From positions 39,714,437 through 39,778,436 of the forward strand of contig OX375873.1 in NCBI GenBank assembly GCA_947359465.1: 64,000 nt of DNA. The letters are read 5' to 3'. A model generated the notes under the pieces. It worked only from the letters and a program-made list of their open reading frames with translations. It had not been told where the DNA came from and did no database searches. Positions 11,836 to 24,857 of the stretch are shown one piece after another. This stretch comes from Metellina segmentata (lineage: Eukaryota > Arthropoda > Arachnida > Araneae > Tetragnathidae). A program made the position numbers and the translations under genes. The stretch's first letter is position 1, and the number at the start of each line of letters is the position of its first letter.

Positions 11836-12484
11836 TATATGTGAATGTGCATGTCTATACAATGACGACAAAAAGTGGTGAAATGGTAAAACTGTACTAC
11901 TCTATCGCAACGCTATATGGTGTGGATCAATACGTGGATGAATCAATGAATTGGGGCATTCTACCATCATGTGGACCAATCAAATGATGAAAGTTCGTTT
12001 CCTCCTAGAGAAAGAAAATAGTCTGGGGTCAAATTACTACTAGTTTTGGTCACGTGATGACTCTGGCCCCGAAATAAAGGTTGATATTGCTCACTCTATT
12101 TTATATTTCCACTATGGGTTAGTTGACGATTAGTTTCGAACTTCACTAGTGTATTATTTTCGCGGTTATTGACAATTTTTATAACTCTCCGAGAGGAATT
12201 ACCGAACGAAAATCTTAATTGAAACACAGTTTGGAAAGAATTCCCCACATGACAAACAACAGTCGAGAAATATTGGTACACCTCGATCCTCGAAATATTC
12301 TGCTGTCCACCGCACAGAAACCTCTCCAAACAGTATTAGGACTTGAAGAATTAATGTTATTAAAATGGTTAAAATATATGAATAAGGGTAGAGTAAAGGA
12401 TAAATCCCTTAACCGAAATTCTAATCAGTAGTCGAAAATTTAAAAAAATGACTAATAATTGACAATGGACTACTTTCTATTTCG

Positions 12485-12690
12485 AGAGACTCTGTGGCTC
12501 AGTGGGTTTCCCTCAGCGGTAGGTACTTGCGAGGGATCAATTCCTGTATCTTACTTTGGGAGTACTTGTCTCTTCTAAATCATTAAAAACCTTCTTTGTG
12601 TGTGTATTCTATTAGTTGACGTTGCATGTTTTGTGTTTGATGCAGCTTGGCCCAAATCGACCATTGCACCATAAAAACGCAATCAACCTA
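12485..12690 (+). mobile_element. tRNA-derived SINE, CCAATCAACC-tail family, copy 1
   Basis: The head has A-box TGTGGCTCAGTGGG and B-box GGGATCAATTCC. It is followed by a CTTTGTGTGTG linker and the tail motif GCAGCTTGGCCCAAA..GCACCATAAAAACGCAATCAACC. The same layout recurs at 58.4 kb and, inverted, at 61.3 kb. The tail runs straight into the ~285 bp tandem array. Confidence 0.75.
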
Positions 12691-13460
12691 ATTATTCATC
12701 CTTTTTTGTTCCAGATGACTCTGAATGCTTTCTTCCACCGTTTTAAATCATTAAATCATGGACGAATTCTAGTGTCTTGCTTTTATCTTCTTTATTGGTC
12801 ATTTTTGAATCTTTTAAATTATTTATTAATGCAATGGTTGGTTGGATTGAGTTTGATGCAGCAAGAGCCATGTTGGGCTAAGCTGCAGAAAACACAATAC
12901 AAATTAAGTTAAATAAATGAACGTACAAGTATGATGCAGGTTGACCCAAAAATCGTCCCTTGCACAATCAAAACCCAATCAACATTATTATTCAGCCTTT
13001 TTGGTTCCATATGACTGTGAAGGTTTTTTCCACCGATTAAAATCATAGACAAGTTTTATTGTCTTGTTCTTATCTTCTTTATTGGTCCTTTTTTAATCTT
13101 TTAGATTGTTTATTAATGCAATGGTTGGTTGGATTGTGTTTATTGGAGCAAGAGTAATATTTGGCTAAGATGGTGACGACACAAGTCAAATAAATAAACG
13201 TACAAGTTTGATGCAGCTTTACCAAAATCAGCCCTTGCACCATAAAAACCCAATCAACCTAATTATTCAGTCCTTTTAGGTCCAGATGACTGTGAAGGTT
13301 TTTTCCGCCGATTTAATCATAGACGAGTTTTATTGTCTCACTTTTATCTTTTTTATTGGTCATTTTTGAAACTTTTAGATTAGTGATTCGTAGGAATGGA
13401 TTTGTTGAAAAAGAGCAGCATTTGGCTAAGCTGATGAAAACCCAAGACAAACGAAGTGAA
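12630..13460 (+). repeat. Tandem array, ~285 bp unit, three copies with internal palindrome
   Basis: Units start at about 12639, 12931 and 13209 with TGATGCAG(C/G)TT(G/T)(G/A)CCC. Each carries CACCATAAAAACCCAATCAACC near its start and an inverted relative (GGTTGGTTGGATTG..GCAAGAG..TTGGCTAAGCTG) near its end, so a unit looks like two SINE tails facing each other. The third unit is partly deleted. Confidence 0.8.
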
Positions 13461-15949
13461 ATAAATGAACGTACACATAGATGGTAGAAATACACATGGA
13501 GTAAGTTGCAGGAATCGAGCTTACGCCACCTAAACTATTGAATTATATAAAGGTGGTTCCATAAAAACTCATCAATGAAATTTTTTTAATCCTTTGATCA
13601 CACATAATTTTTATGTTTATGAACATAAAGATAACAAAAACTAACAAAATGCTTGTTCTAATTTTTTGCAATATTATAGATAATCAAATTGTCATGCCTA
13701 TTATATAGATTTCCTTTTAATTTTAATTTGAGATCGTAATTTTTTTTTAAATAAGCTGTTCTCAAAATCTTAAATTAAAATTATTGACATATTTTCTATA
13801 AAGTTCTGATATGTATAATACGAGGCACTATTTCAATATCTTTAAGCTCGTAACTCAAATAATAGTGAACTGATCATGATAAGTCAATGTATAGAGAGAT
13901 GATAATTCATATAATGTTTACAAAGTTTTAATATTGCAAGGTAATTATATATCTTTTAAGGTCCGCTTTCAGTCCCTTATTAAGTTTCAAGTTACGAAGG
14001 ATAGTAGTTATTATATTAATGCTAACAATGCTTTGTCATTATCAGAGTTCCAATTATTCCAGTTATGTTCGCCCATTCAGTTTGTGGTGTGAGGTTTCAT
14101 TTATTAGATTCCATAACTCAAACCTTTTCAGCTATTTGAGAATTTTGAATGATTCTCATTTGGATGAGGTTCAACCAGACAATCTATAAAATCCGTACAC
14201 GTAAGATATATCAGTTAAAGCGAATAAATTGATCTCAGACCCGTAAAGAAGATACGGTAATCCGGATAGGTTAATCGGGCCAGCACGATAAATGCGACCT
14301 TCCGGATAAATTTAGTAGACCTGTTGTCTAGACAGACAAACTTACAAACATTTTTGTCAGGACTGAAGTCTAGATACGGTCCTCAATATTAGTTTACCCA
14401 GCCCTCCCACATGATAAGGTCCTCCATACAAGTTTACCCGTTTCAAATTCTAAATTCGACACTCAAGATAGGTTTAACCACGGCGTTAATAGGTTAAAAA
14501 AGACCAACCGGTCAAGTGGTTAAGGTGTTGGCCTTTGGTTCGAATCCGGGGTCAGTGCATGAATGTAAATTGTGCTGTCCTATGTTAGGGACAATGATGG
14601 TCCTCCCACTGAATTCCCCTTCATAAGTGACCATCATTTCCGCCCTTGTAGTGACCAATTATTAAGTTCATATGTGCCCGCCATTGGAAAAAAAAGATAG
14701 GTTTAACCAGTACGAAATATTTAGATACACCCTCCAGACTGGTTTACCCTGACCACATACCTAATACGACTCTCGAAATATTTTCATCAGATCCGCAGGC
14801 AATATCCTGTCCTCCGGCCTGATACGTCCGTTCGAATAGGTTTACCGGGACTCTTAAACTTATAAATGTAGAGTATGTGCATTCACAAGGTGTGTGTGTG
14901 TGTATATAAATAATAAAAAAAAGTTGCAAACCGGAGCCTAGCGTTATTTTGAAAATAGTTAAGTTGAAATTTGATTAAGTGAACCTCATTTCCTTTCCTT
15001 GTTTTAAGTTAAACTGATCAAGCTTAAAATTACATTAAAATGGTTTTTCTAAAAATGTCTTATCATGTTACCTGATACTCCATGAACAATTTAAATGTTG
15101 TCTTAGTTAAATTTTTAAGTTTTTCTTAGTATGTCTAATAATACTATATAATACTATATGCTAAATAATACTATATGCTAATTTTAATATTATGTTTATT
15201 TAACTGTGTAGAGTTTCAACTTGAAATCTGAAAACAAAATTGTTTGTTTTCATATTTCAAGGAAGGGAAAATAAACTGAACATAAAAAATGTTTTGTTTT
15301 TAGTTCATTTCCCCTGAAGTGCTCTTTAAGATGACTCAAAAAGCAACTGTGCAGTCGAACGCTTATAAAATATAAAGAGTGCATAATTGTAAAATGATAA
15401 TTTTAAGAGTTGTAATGTTCAACCCATTAGGTTTCTGTGTGTTCAAGCGCCATAAGTAAAATTAATATTCGTCACAGATTAAGATAAGCAACATTGTTCT
15501 AGACGTAATTACACAACAAATTTGATGAATGCATTGCTATGATGAGCAAAAAGTGTCTCTGTTACACTTTATAACGAATTGTTGGATTTTATTCCGAATA
15601 AAGAAAACTATGAATTGAAGAGTAGAAAACATTTGGAATGAAAATATTTTAAAATTTAATCTTATACTTCTATACTATCCTTACACAGCTCATCCTATCC
15701 CAGTAGGTTCTAGGGATAATTGTTTTGTTTTCAGTTCATTCCGAAGAGAAAAAGTTGAATAAAAATATCTATCAGGAAAAAAAGTCTGATTTAAAAAAAT
15801 GTTACATTTTTCCGCATCATGTATCTGTTTTACAGATGGCTTTGGACAGTATAGCTTTACTTTTTTGTCCAAAATCTTTCACAAATGTTGTGAAAAACTA
15901 TCTTAACCAGTCTTAACCTTATGGTGACTCTGTACCCTTTGAAAATTTT
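13461..15949. other. AT-rich intergenic DNA
   Basis: Only the SINE at 14502 is recognisable. Between 14220 and 14920 a loosely repeated GATAGGTTTA(A/C)CC..ACCC motif recurs several times, possibly a degenerate array. Confidence 0.5.
14502..14695 (+). mobile_element. tRNA-derived SINE, second family
   Basis: The head has A-box GTCAAGTGGTTAAGG and B-box GGTTCGAATCCGG, close to tRNA-Ser/Leu consensus, but only about 20 bases apart where an intact tRNA would have ~40. A ~130 bp body ends in AAAAAAAAG. Confidence 0.75.
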
Positions 15950-17275
15950 TTTTGTTTTCATATTTACAACAAAATGTTTTTGTGTACCTTGTTCCAATAC
16001 ACATTAATAATACATTACAAAAGAAAAAATCCTTTTCACATTCACAATATTTAAAAATTAAATTTTGTTTTAATATTTCAACATTTTTAAAATGTGACTC
16101 CTTTTCCAATTTTTAATTTTTATCAAATATATTTTTATTTAGCTTTTATGAAATGTTCCCTACAATTCTGTGCATGGGATTGTTTATACCACTGGTATTT
16201 AATTTTTTACAGATATTTTTGCAACAAACAGAGTGAAAAACAGTAAAAACACAATCATAGTTGATTTCAGCAATTTTTCAAAAATAACTAGTTTTCTAAA
16301 TCCTTATTCCATGCACAAAGTTATTAGATAGATCATAATAAAAAATTTCAAAAAGTTATAAAACTGTACATCAATTACAACAGTAGCCTTAGCATTTTAA
16401 ATACACTGTAGTCATGAAAAAAAAGAGACGAGAAAAATCACTTTAAAGTTTTAAATGGCACTTAAATAAATGAAAGAATTTACTTATACTGTTCATTGAT
16501 ATTAATATTATTGTTCAAGTCATAGTAAGGTATTAAAAGTAAAATCTATAACAATTTCCCACCATATTGTCAAATAAACATGTTTACATCATAAGAAAAA
16601 AACTGTGTGAACTGTTTTTTTTTTGCATTTTTTCTATTTTGAAAACTACAAAATGTTTACAACGAAAGGTTCTTGTTTACCTTGTTGCAATACACATTAA
16701 AAATACATTAGAAAAGAAAAAAATCACTTTCACATTCTCAATATTTAAAAAATTAAATTTTTTTAAAACTATTTTAACATTTTAAAAATTTTACTATTTT
16801 TCCGATTTTTAAATTTTTAAATATTTTTTTTTATCTTTTATGAAGTATTCCCCACAATTCTGTGCATAGTATTGTTTATACCAATCTTATTTACTTTTTT
16901 ACAGATATTTTTGTAACAAACACTTTGGAAAACAGTAAAAAACCATTCATAACTAATTTCAGCAATTTTTCAAAAAAATAACTATTTTCCAAATTTTTAA
17001 TCCACGCACAAAGTTATTTAAGAGGTCATAATAAACAACCACAACAAGTTTCAAAACTCTACATTCTATAGAAAAAAAGCATTAGTGTTTCAAATACACA
17101 GTTGTCATGAAAAAAGAAGCCGAGAAAAAGCACGTTTAAGTTTTAAATGGTACTTAAATAAGTGAAAGAATTAACTTATACTGTTCATTGATATTAATAT
17201 TATTGTTCGTCATAAAATAAAATCCGTAATAATTTTTCACCATATTGTTAAATAAACATGTTTATATCAAAAGAA
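15950..17275 (+). repeat. Diverged tandem duplication, ~690 bp unit
   Basis: 15955-16600 and 16640-17270 share TACCTTGTTNCAATACACATTA, AATACATTANAAAAGAAAAA, TTCTGTGCATRGNATTGTTTATACCA, GAAAAACAGTAAAAACA and ACCATATTGTYAAATAAACATG in the same order. The DNA is AT-rich with no coding potential. The Mutator-type relic lies directly beyond it. Confidence 0.8.
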
Positions 17276-17299
17276 AAAGAATGCAATGCTGACTCGAGT

Positions 17300-18065
17300 T
17301 TGAGTGTCTGATGTTTCTTTCGAACACTTGCTGCAAATAATGTTATGAAAGTTTTCATTAGCATTTTGTGTGATGCATCTAACAGCGTTCTAGGAGCTCA
17401 TTCGAGGCAAGTCTTTGGTAAATGGGCATAATTTTGCCCAAATGGCTCTCTTTCAATGGTGTCTGTTGTTATCAACGTGACAGCATGGTGTATCCCCACG
17501 AGCTAAAGCTGCCTGGTAGAGCCACCAAGAATTCTCTCCAGCTGGGCATTAAAATACTGAAGTTTCTTGTATGTTGAAATGCCATGAAAAACAATGTTGC
17601 ATACATAGCAGTTTTCATAAAGCTCTTACTTGAAGGCAGACCCATATTCATACGCATGCAAAACTTTTACAGTGCTAAATATCCCTTGCCAACACTCAAA
17701 AAAGACTACATCACACGCATATTGACATCAAATGCCTGAGTTTCAGATCCTTCTTAGTTTGAAATTCTGGGTGAAGTAGGTATAAATACTGGATTTTGTT
17801 GCATCACAATTGAAGCAAAAAACACTTATTATGCGAGAAAATCCAAGTTTTTCACCAATGTCAATGTTTACTGAAGGAGACTTACACGTACTGCAGAGTA
17901 AATTTTTTACAAGTCCTTTAAGAACCTTTTCATCTACTATTAAATAATGAGGAACTTCAAAGTTCATATCACAATTCAATTCTTCTTTCACACTAGTTTC
18001 TAACGATTTACAAAGCATAGGTCTTGAAAGCTTGAATATGCAAGCGAAGCAGTTTTTCTAATGCA
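17300..18065 (-). pseudogene. Mutator-like transposase relic
   Basis: On the minus strand, residues around 17743-18018 have two CxxC pairs (LLCSTCKSPS, VFCFNCDAT) followed by YFTQNFKLRR. After a shift comes MRMNMGLPSSKSFMKTAMYA (17472-17657), then PIYQRLASNELLERC and TQNANENFHNIICSKCSK near 17300-17420 in further frames. The order zinc-like domain, RMNMGLP, QRLASNELLERC fits the same family as 34.1-34.7 kb. At least three frames and the loss of the central catalytic region make it a dead copy. Confidence 0.65.
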
Positions 18066-18757
18066 TATTTCATTACACTATCGCTTGGCAGCTTTTTGTT
18101 TACAAGCAGCGCTGGATTGTTTTCGTTTCAGCATTATGCAGAGATATAATAAAAAAAATATAATGAAAAAAAAACTATAATGTCACAACTATAAATTTGT
18201 TTACAATATGACAGATTGAGAATTTGAAAATTTTGATTTGTGCACTTTACCTCACAAGAAAATACGAAAACAAGCAGAATTCAGCTGTATAACAACAATT
18301 TCTCTTGAATAAACACGTGTGGATCAATTCATTTAACTTCAAACTGAAAAGGCAAGCATTAGAAAGTCTCGTGAAATAAAATAACACGAAAAGGGCAAGG
18401 CTTACATGATAGTGTTTATGTCATATGCAGACAAAACACCGTCAACTTTCGGTTTCGTTACTTACATTCAATAGAAAAGCTTTTAAAACTCGCTTAATAA
18501 TGTAGCTACAGCTATAAAATGTCACACACATATTCTTAAAAGTTGTATAATTAATATAAGATAATAAAAAATCGGCATTTTGGTCATTTTTAGGGTTTTA
18601 TGTCCTCAAGAAGTAAAACAGCCAGAAAAATGTACATCTTATAGTGTTTTGCTATCGAAATTCAACTACTTCATAATCTTATAAGCAACACTGATTATAT
18701 TTCCAAGTATTTAAAGTAGATCTTGAAAATTATAAACTTCTATTACTGATACATTAA

Positions 18758-18990
18758 AGGGCCGTAGTGCCTCAGTTGGTAGAATCGCGGATTAACAACC
18801 AGAGGTTTACTAGTTCGAAATTTGACCCAGCCAACGACCATAGGGTACTTGAGGGGGGCTGGAGCACAATAAAACGGTCATGGCCTCAAATGTCCTCACA
18901 TTGTTTGAGGTCATTTGCGATCAAGGAATCGGAAAGGCTTGGAGAGTGGGTTTCCACATAAGTGTTGACCTCGTCTTCTGAATCCGTGCT
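18758..18990 (+). mobile_element. tRNA-derived SINE, third family
   Basis: A-box TAGTGCCTCAGTTGGTAGA and B-box CTAGTTCGAAATTTGACC are followed by ACGGTCATGGCCTCAAATG and TCCTCACATTG. The body is shared, inverted, with 60.09-60.40 kb. It lies next to the Tc1 3' fragment at 19011. Confidence 0.7.
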
Positions 18991-19010
18991 TCAAAAATAG
19001 ATATTCCTGA

Positions 19011-19150
19011 CAAAACTTCCAGAAAACTTGTGGAAAGTATGCCTCGACGTATTGCAGCTGTAATAGAAGCGAAAGGAGGGCCTATCCATTACTAAATAGA
19101 ATAATAAAGCCCTTTTTCTAAAATGTTCAAATACTTTTGTCCATATAATG
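19011..19150 (+). mobile_element. 3' end of the same Tc1-like family
   Basis: The sequence from AGAAAACTTGTGGAAAGTATGCC to TTGTCCATATAATG parallels 11698-11835: the last codons of the transposase, the 3' untranslated part and the right inverted end. The 5' part is missing. Confidence 0.8.
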
Positions 19151-19159
19151 TATTTAAAT

Positions 19160-19320
19160 CGACCATCAGGATCTGATCAATTTTTTAATAAAGAAATTTC
19201 TCGTCATTATCATATTACAATTTTCCGATGATGACAAAATAGAGATCTGGTTAATTTCTTCTAATGACGATAGACTATGATATCTTCAGGACGAGATATC
19301 TTTGAGACAACCATCATGAG
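19160..19320. repeat. GACGAGATA-family repeat, copy 2
   Basis: Contains AGGATCTGATCAATTTTTTA, AGAGATCTGGTTAATTTCTT, CTAATGACGATAGA, GGACGAGATATCTTTGAGAC and AACCATCATGAGC. It follows the Tc1 3' fragment directly. Confidence 0.7.
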
Positions 19321-19929
19321 CGTTAAACCCGATTCGAAATCATACCTTTATTAAGATGATTTCACTGCGCATAGACTTAATTTGTTCTGCGGAATTACGA
19401 TTATTTTGTGCTAGTGATGTTTAATTAGACCAAGACATTCTTCTAGCACACCGAAAATAAACCGTAATTTAGAACCCGTTGACTCATCTCTTTATTGAAC
19501 TGAACGTTAGTTTTTCGAGTGAAGCCCTAACCATTCGTTTCCTCCTCTGTTAGAAAGGTGAGATTGAAAATAATAAACTTTCTCCGCGTGGACTCGCAAA
19601 GAAATTAGAAAGGAAAAGAGGACACAACTGCTGGCCAGTAGCTTTCTTTAGATAACGAGAGGGGGGAAACACCGTTTTATTACTTAAAGAGGAAGAAAAG
19701 AACTGAAAAGAAGGAAGAGGAGCAATCGTTACGAAACCCCTGTGATTGCAGAGAAAAATAGTTTAAAAATTAGTTATTTACTCTGAAACGAAAACAAAGG
19801 ACTGATTTCTTCGTATTTAAAATTTATGATTAAATTAGTGAGTATTTAGTCACCTTGAAGCTAGGAATCCAAGAGAGTGCAAGTCAGAAATCTTAGTAAA
19901 ACTGTGAGGTGAAGCTGTGTGTGGGACTT

Positions 19930-21075
19930 ATTCCACCCGGTCTAGCTAGACCAGGTCCAAGAGACCAAAAATCACGATGAAGTCAAAAAGAAGCGAAGTG
20001 TTGCTATAGATATCTTCCTTGGCAAGTCACAGGCAATGTAAAAGATGGCAGGAGATGCTTCGGTAGAATTGAATTTGGAGCAGATGGGAAAGGATTTTTG
20101 CCCCTGGATAAAATAAGACACTTTAAGTGTCCCCCAGCAAATCTGCAAATGGTGGTCTGCATCCCTCTGTCTCCCTTGACAGTAAGGGCACCATCAGGAG
20201 ATTTTTTGTCATACCAGGCGTGTGACGGAGGGGTATTCCATGAATGCTGGTTGAAAATTTCTCTTCTTGAGTAGTTTTCAAGTCAGGTCAAAGTACCAAG
20301 TGAAGTAAAAGGAAGAGAGGCTCCTTTCTTGGCCAGAACATCGGCGGTCTCATTTCCAGAAAGTCCTATATGGGACGGCACCCATTGAAAGTAAACCTCG
20401 TGTTGTTGATAAAGATCATTGAGGATCTCTCTCTCTCCTATAACGAAAGGGAAGCTCTATCACCGATTCTTGTCCAGTTACTCAAGTGCTGAATGGCACT
20501 GCGGCTGTCTGTCAGGATCCAAACATCATGATACGAGGTTTCAGTTTTAATAGTTTTTAATCCCTCTTCGATAGCAGTAAGTTCAGATCTGAAAACTATG
20601 CAGAAGTCTAGAATCCTAATTTTGAATTGATTTGAGAAAGTAGGGGCTTTGATAAAGACATCACTACCGCAGGCGTTATGTCCATCTTTGCTGCCATCGG
20701 TATAAATCTGAATAGCAGTAGTATGAGAGATTTGATTAATGATTTCAAGAGCAAATTGATGTACGTATTGTAGTAAATCAAATTTCTCGTTTGTATAAGA
20801 CGTGAGTTCGGTTTGTAAATGAAGTCTAGGCAAACCTTCCAGGGGGTTTACAATTGGCCTCATGGGGAAGGAAAGGTGGGACAGCTTCTGTGGGTTGAGA
20901 CCCTGAGCATCCAAAATCAGAAGACTGATTTCGCTCGCTATGCCTGCTGATATTAGCTGGCCAAATTGGAATGGCCTTCACGGCTAGGGTGGCAATACCA
21001 GGAGACGTATTTCACCCATTCAACCCAAGGGCAATCCCCCAACGTTGAGGCTATCAGCAGGATTTGAGGGGTGGG
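19930..21075 (-). pseudogene. Non-LTR retrotransposon remnant with RNase H domain
   Basis: The open piece 20438-20914 contains an RNase H fold signature: IQIYTDGSKDG (first Asp), FRSELTAIEEGLK (Glu) and VWILTDSRSAIQHL (second Asp). In other frames downstream follow a segment equivalent to LSGNETADVLAK (near 20340-20370) and a tail with spaced residues typical of the region after RNase H in arthropod jockey/I/R1-type elements. The reverse transcriptase and endonuclease are absent. Orientation is minus; the retained domain ends before a poly(A) tail can be identified. Confidence 0.8.
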
Positions 21076-24000
21076 GACACTTGAAATAATGCTAAAACTG
21101 TTAAAAGAGAAATTTTCAGTAGAAGCGAACCAGACGAAACATTTGTTTTAATTCCAGTTACACAGATGCTCCGATATCATACGTTTCTGCGTAGCTTTAA
21201 AATATAGTCTTTTGAAATTTTACCGACGTTTGCGTTTAATATAACTAGCATTGGCCAACCAACTACAAAAGATAAATTCGGAATTCATTCTTTAGAATCT
21301 TTGTTGGCGATTTGTTGAAATATCACTCAAAACACAATCCAAGTGACAGCATATCCTTAATACATACAGGAAACACATTCTACCGCAATAACATTACCGC
21401 TACCACAGAAAATGTCTCTCATAATTATTTCGCGGGGAATCTTGCACGCCTAGTGAATGATACTAGTGCTTTTATCCTCTTTACGCGCGGCCTAAAAGGG
21501 CTTAATTACAAAAGTGAGTGATGGCAATACTTGTAAGAAACATCACATATAGATAACACATTTAGGTACAGCTTCAGTCTACGTTTACTAGGCGAGAAAA
21601 ACTGCTCGGCGACTAAACATGTCTCGGATACGACCCCCCCCCATCTTTACCTATCTAAATTTTATCATTTTGTAATTTTTTTGTAAAACTCTAACACTTG
21701 GATTACTAAGAATGTATCATTAGGAGAGTGAGTATCTGTACGATATAGGCTCCCGGATCTTTGTTAAATTGCTATCAGGCCAAAGAATAATTACGATCTA
21801 TACAGTTAGGCCTCCCGTCAAGGGAGTGTGATAGTCCCCGTGCCTTTCAGAATTTACCGATTCAGTGGTCTCCTTGATGAGTTGATTAATCACATATGAC
21901 TATTTAATTCTTTCAAATAATAGTTTTGTAACCAAATATACAGAGAATAAAATGTTATTCAGTTAAATTATAAAGATCAATCAGTCTAATGCAAATTCTT
22001 GTATCTCAAATGTTTTCCGGCCATGAGTCTAGCAGGTTCAACACCATTAGGCTCTAGGTATAGGGACATGTTCTAGTGTTATTTATCTCGTACTGACATG
22101 AAACATAAAAATAATAGAAAATACAATGGTAACTTACAGTAACGGGAAATAAAAGCAACGGATATGTGGTTTGAATGAAATCAATGGACCAGCTTGTAAG
22201 ATTTTGTTATATGGAAATAAATTTTTAAAACATAAGTAATGTTTTCTCTCTTGTTATCAAAGAACAATTATTCTTTATTTAATATTGGTGCACTTGTGAA
22301 ACATATTTATAATTTCAATTTATAAATGTTTGAAAATCTGTCCAAGCATGTTAGCGTAATAAATGTCTTGGTCATAAAACTTAATATCAGTTTTCTATAA
22401 ATATGAAAACTAAGAATTAATTGATGTATTGAAGAATTTCGCTGTTCCTAACTCGAGATTCAGCTTTGTATTCTAAGTACCTGTTACCTATTTTAAATGT
22501 AACTTATTATTTTCAGTATTGGTTATACTGCGAGTTTTGAAAACATTTCGCAGCATATGAGTTTTAAAACTTCAGCATAACGGGAACATTTTTTATTTTA
22601 AAGTTTCTTGATGATAATGCAATCTGTACAACAAATTCAAAATTTCGTTTAATTTTATAAATTCTATTTTTAAAGGGTGTGAATGAACAAATTACTTTTC
22701 AAGATGGAAAATTTCAAAACGCAAAAAATGATCCTTTTCTTGTAAATGACTGCAAAGACGAGTAATTAATTGTACAAAACAGACCATCGCTATAGTATCA
22801 AAAATTAGAATTACCGACTTATGTTGAATATTTATTTTAATTTTCAATGATAACGTTTAGCATAGAACATTGCTTTAAAAATCTTTCTTTATTTTCTGTT
22901 TCATCCCCCCCCCTTTTTTTTTCCCAATAATTTTTCATTTCTTAAAATATCAATAAATCCAAGTGCATCATCACATTACACCTCAATTCATTAGCAAATT
23001 GAAATTGGAAAATACTTCTTTCGAAAATAAGTCAGGTTTTTCTATTCAATCTGGTTTTGTTTATTGTGCTTGTTTTACTTGATTATTTTTGATGAATTTT
23101 TACGAATACGTATTGGCAATAACTGGGCATACACACAAAAAGTTTCTTTTTTGAAATTATAAACACATTTTATTCTTTAGAATATATTCAAAGACAGCTA
23201 TTTCATCTTCTTGGTACTACACCTATTTTTGTCGTGTTCATGAAACCTTTTCTTTGGTGACAATTTCCAAACTATTTCTTTGACGCGACTTTGAATTGAT
23301 TTTAAATATTTTTTAAAGTTATTAAGAGCATGTTGCTTCCACTTACACGTGTTGGAAGATTTTTTCTCAAAATACTCTTACAATGTGACTAAGGAAAGCC
23401 AAAAATTGTTTACAAAGCTTGAACATTTTATGAAAATAACTAATGTTTAGAAAAAGTTCAAATCTTAAGTAGGCATTCAAGATTTTTAGAAGATTGACGA
23501 AACAAAACGAATCCTTCATTGTTTCTCTAAAAACATTTTGATTCGTTTAAGAAGAAATTAAAAAAAAAAACGATATTTTAGCTTGCAATATACTGTTTAC
23601 AATAAATACCTTAATTGTATATTAAATTTATGTTATGAAACATTACACCTTTATATTCGAAAAATCAGAGATATATGGTGCTTTTACAAATAAGTCAGCT
23701 TTTCACTGAAATAACAATATAAAGTATTGTGACAAAATCAATAAGAGCATTTAGTAAATTTCAACCTTTTAATACAAAGAAGAAATATATTTCGAATTTG
23801 GTATTATATTATTTTTTGTGCGCAAGTTTAGACTAGACATTTCTGAACTAAGAACAACGAATTTTTTATTACGCGTAATTAACAATTTCTCGTTAAACTC
23901 AACAGATCATAAATCTTGACTGAAATTTAATTTGTGGTGATTGGTCATTGGTTATGATTTATATTTGGCAAACCCGCTCTAAACACAAGACAAAATAATT

Positions 24001-24519
24001 TTCAATAAGTAGAGAAAACAATATAAAACTCAGTAATTTACTGTTTCAAATTGAATTTAGTCATGAAAAAAATCAAATGAAGTTTGTATCATATGGATGC
24101 CAGTAATGAACAAATGCTAATTTTTGTTTCGGGAATATTCCAAAACGTCATTTGTAGAGCGACAAGTAGAGCACTTAATAAATTTTTATTTGAATAGTCT
24201 GATATAATTTACAACCACAGTAAATTTTTTCCGGTAAACATTTCTGAAATGTTCTAATCATTTAAGATATTATATATAGCACATTTCTAAATAATACGAT
24301 TATATTGTGTTTGTGCTTTCAAATGATAGTTTAGTTAGAGCACAATATTACATATGTAAAATGTTGACCTCGTCAAATGATGGGATTTTGTCATGATTTA
24401 CTTAGAAACTATGCTAAGATCAATATTTAAATAAACTAACACTGATACAGTTTCATATGTAAATACAGCAAGTCAAGAGAAAAAAATGAATAATTCAAAA
24501 TTTCCATGTGTGAAATGTA
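21076..24519. other. Long AT-rich intergenic DNA
   Basis: No ORF above 70 codons, no recognised repeat and no RNA gene. A C-run followed by a T-run is at 22905. Confidence 0.6.
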
Positions 24520-24525
24520 TTTATT
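24520..24525 (-). promoter_or_regulatory. Candidate polyadenylation signal of the His-rich gene
   Basis: AATAAA on the minus strand, about 330 bases past the TAA stop. It is a single match in AT-rich DNA, so it is only a candidate. Confidence 0.35.
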
Positions 24526-24857
24526 CAAAACAATAGTATAAATTTTTTTCTTCAATAAGAAAAAAAACTTGTTTCACTGTTAGTAAAGTTCTAAGCTGAC
24601 ACTATAGAAAATACTTTTTTGTTTTGAATGCACCGATGATTTCAGAATAGAAATTCATTTCCACTTCTTGTATATTCAAGCTATCACATCTCAAGAATAT
24701 CTCAAAAATTCATATTTGGCTGAGCACGTACGCTGATTAGCTTGTTAATAAATATTTGAATAGTATACAGAAGATTTTGTTTTCCAATTTCGGATTCCAT
24801 ACCTAGTCTTTGAAGAGTTCGTGTGCATTACGCCTTAGCAGTTTCCACTTTTCCGAG

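Larger units (their letters stand above)
11085..12115 (+). repeat. Dispersed ~400 bp repeat family, copy 2, split by a Tc1 element
   Basis: The left part is 11085-11268 and the right part 11836-12115, separated by the Tc1 deletion element. Joining across it gives TTTGGCGACATAAC..GAGGGTGTATGTGAAT, which lines up with copy 1 (TTTGGCGATGTAATA..TAGGGTAGATGTGTGAAT). The right part keeps GGACCAATCAAATGATGAAA, TACTACTAGTTTTGGTCACG and GTTGATATTGCTC. Confidence 0.8.

Noticed and set aside
14505..14550. tRNA-Ser/Leu gene
   Set aside because: The A- and B-boxes are only about 20 bases apart, so the anticodon arm is missing. This is a SINE head.
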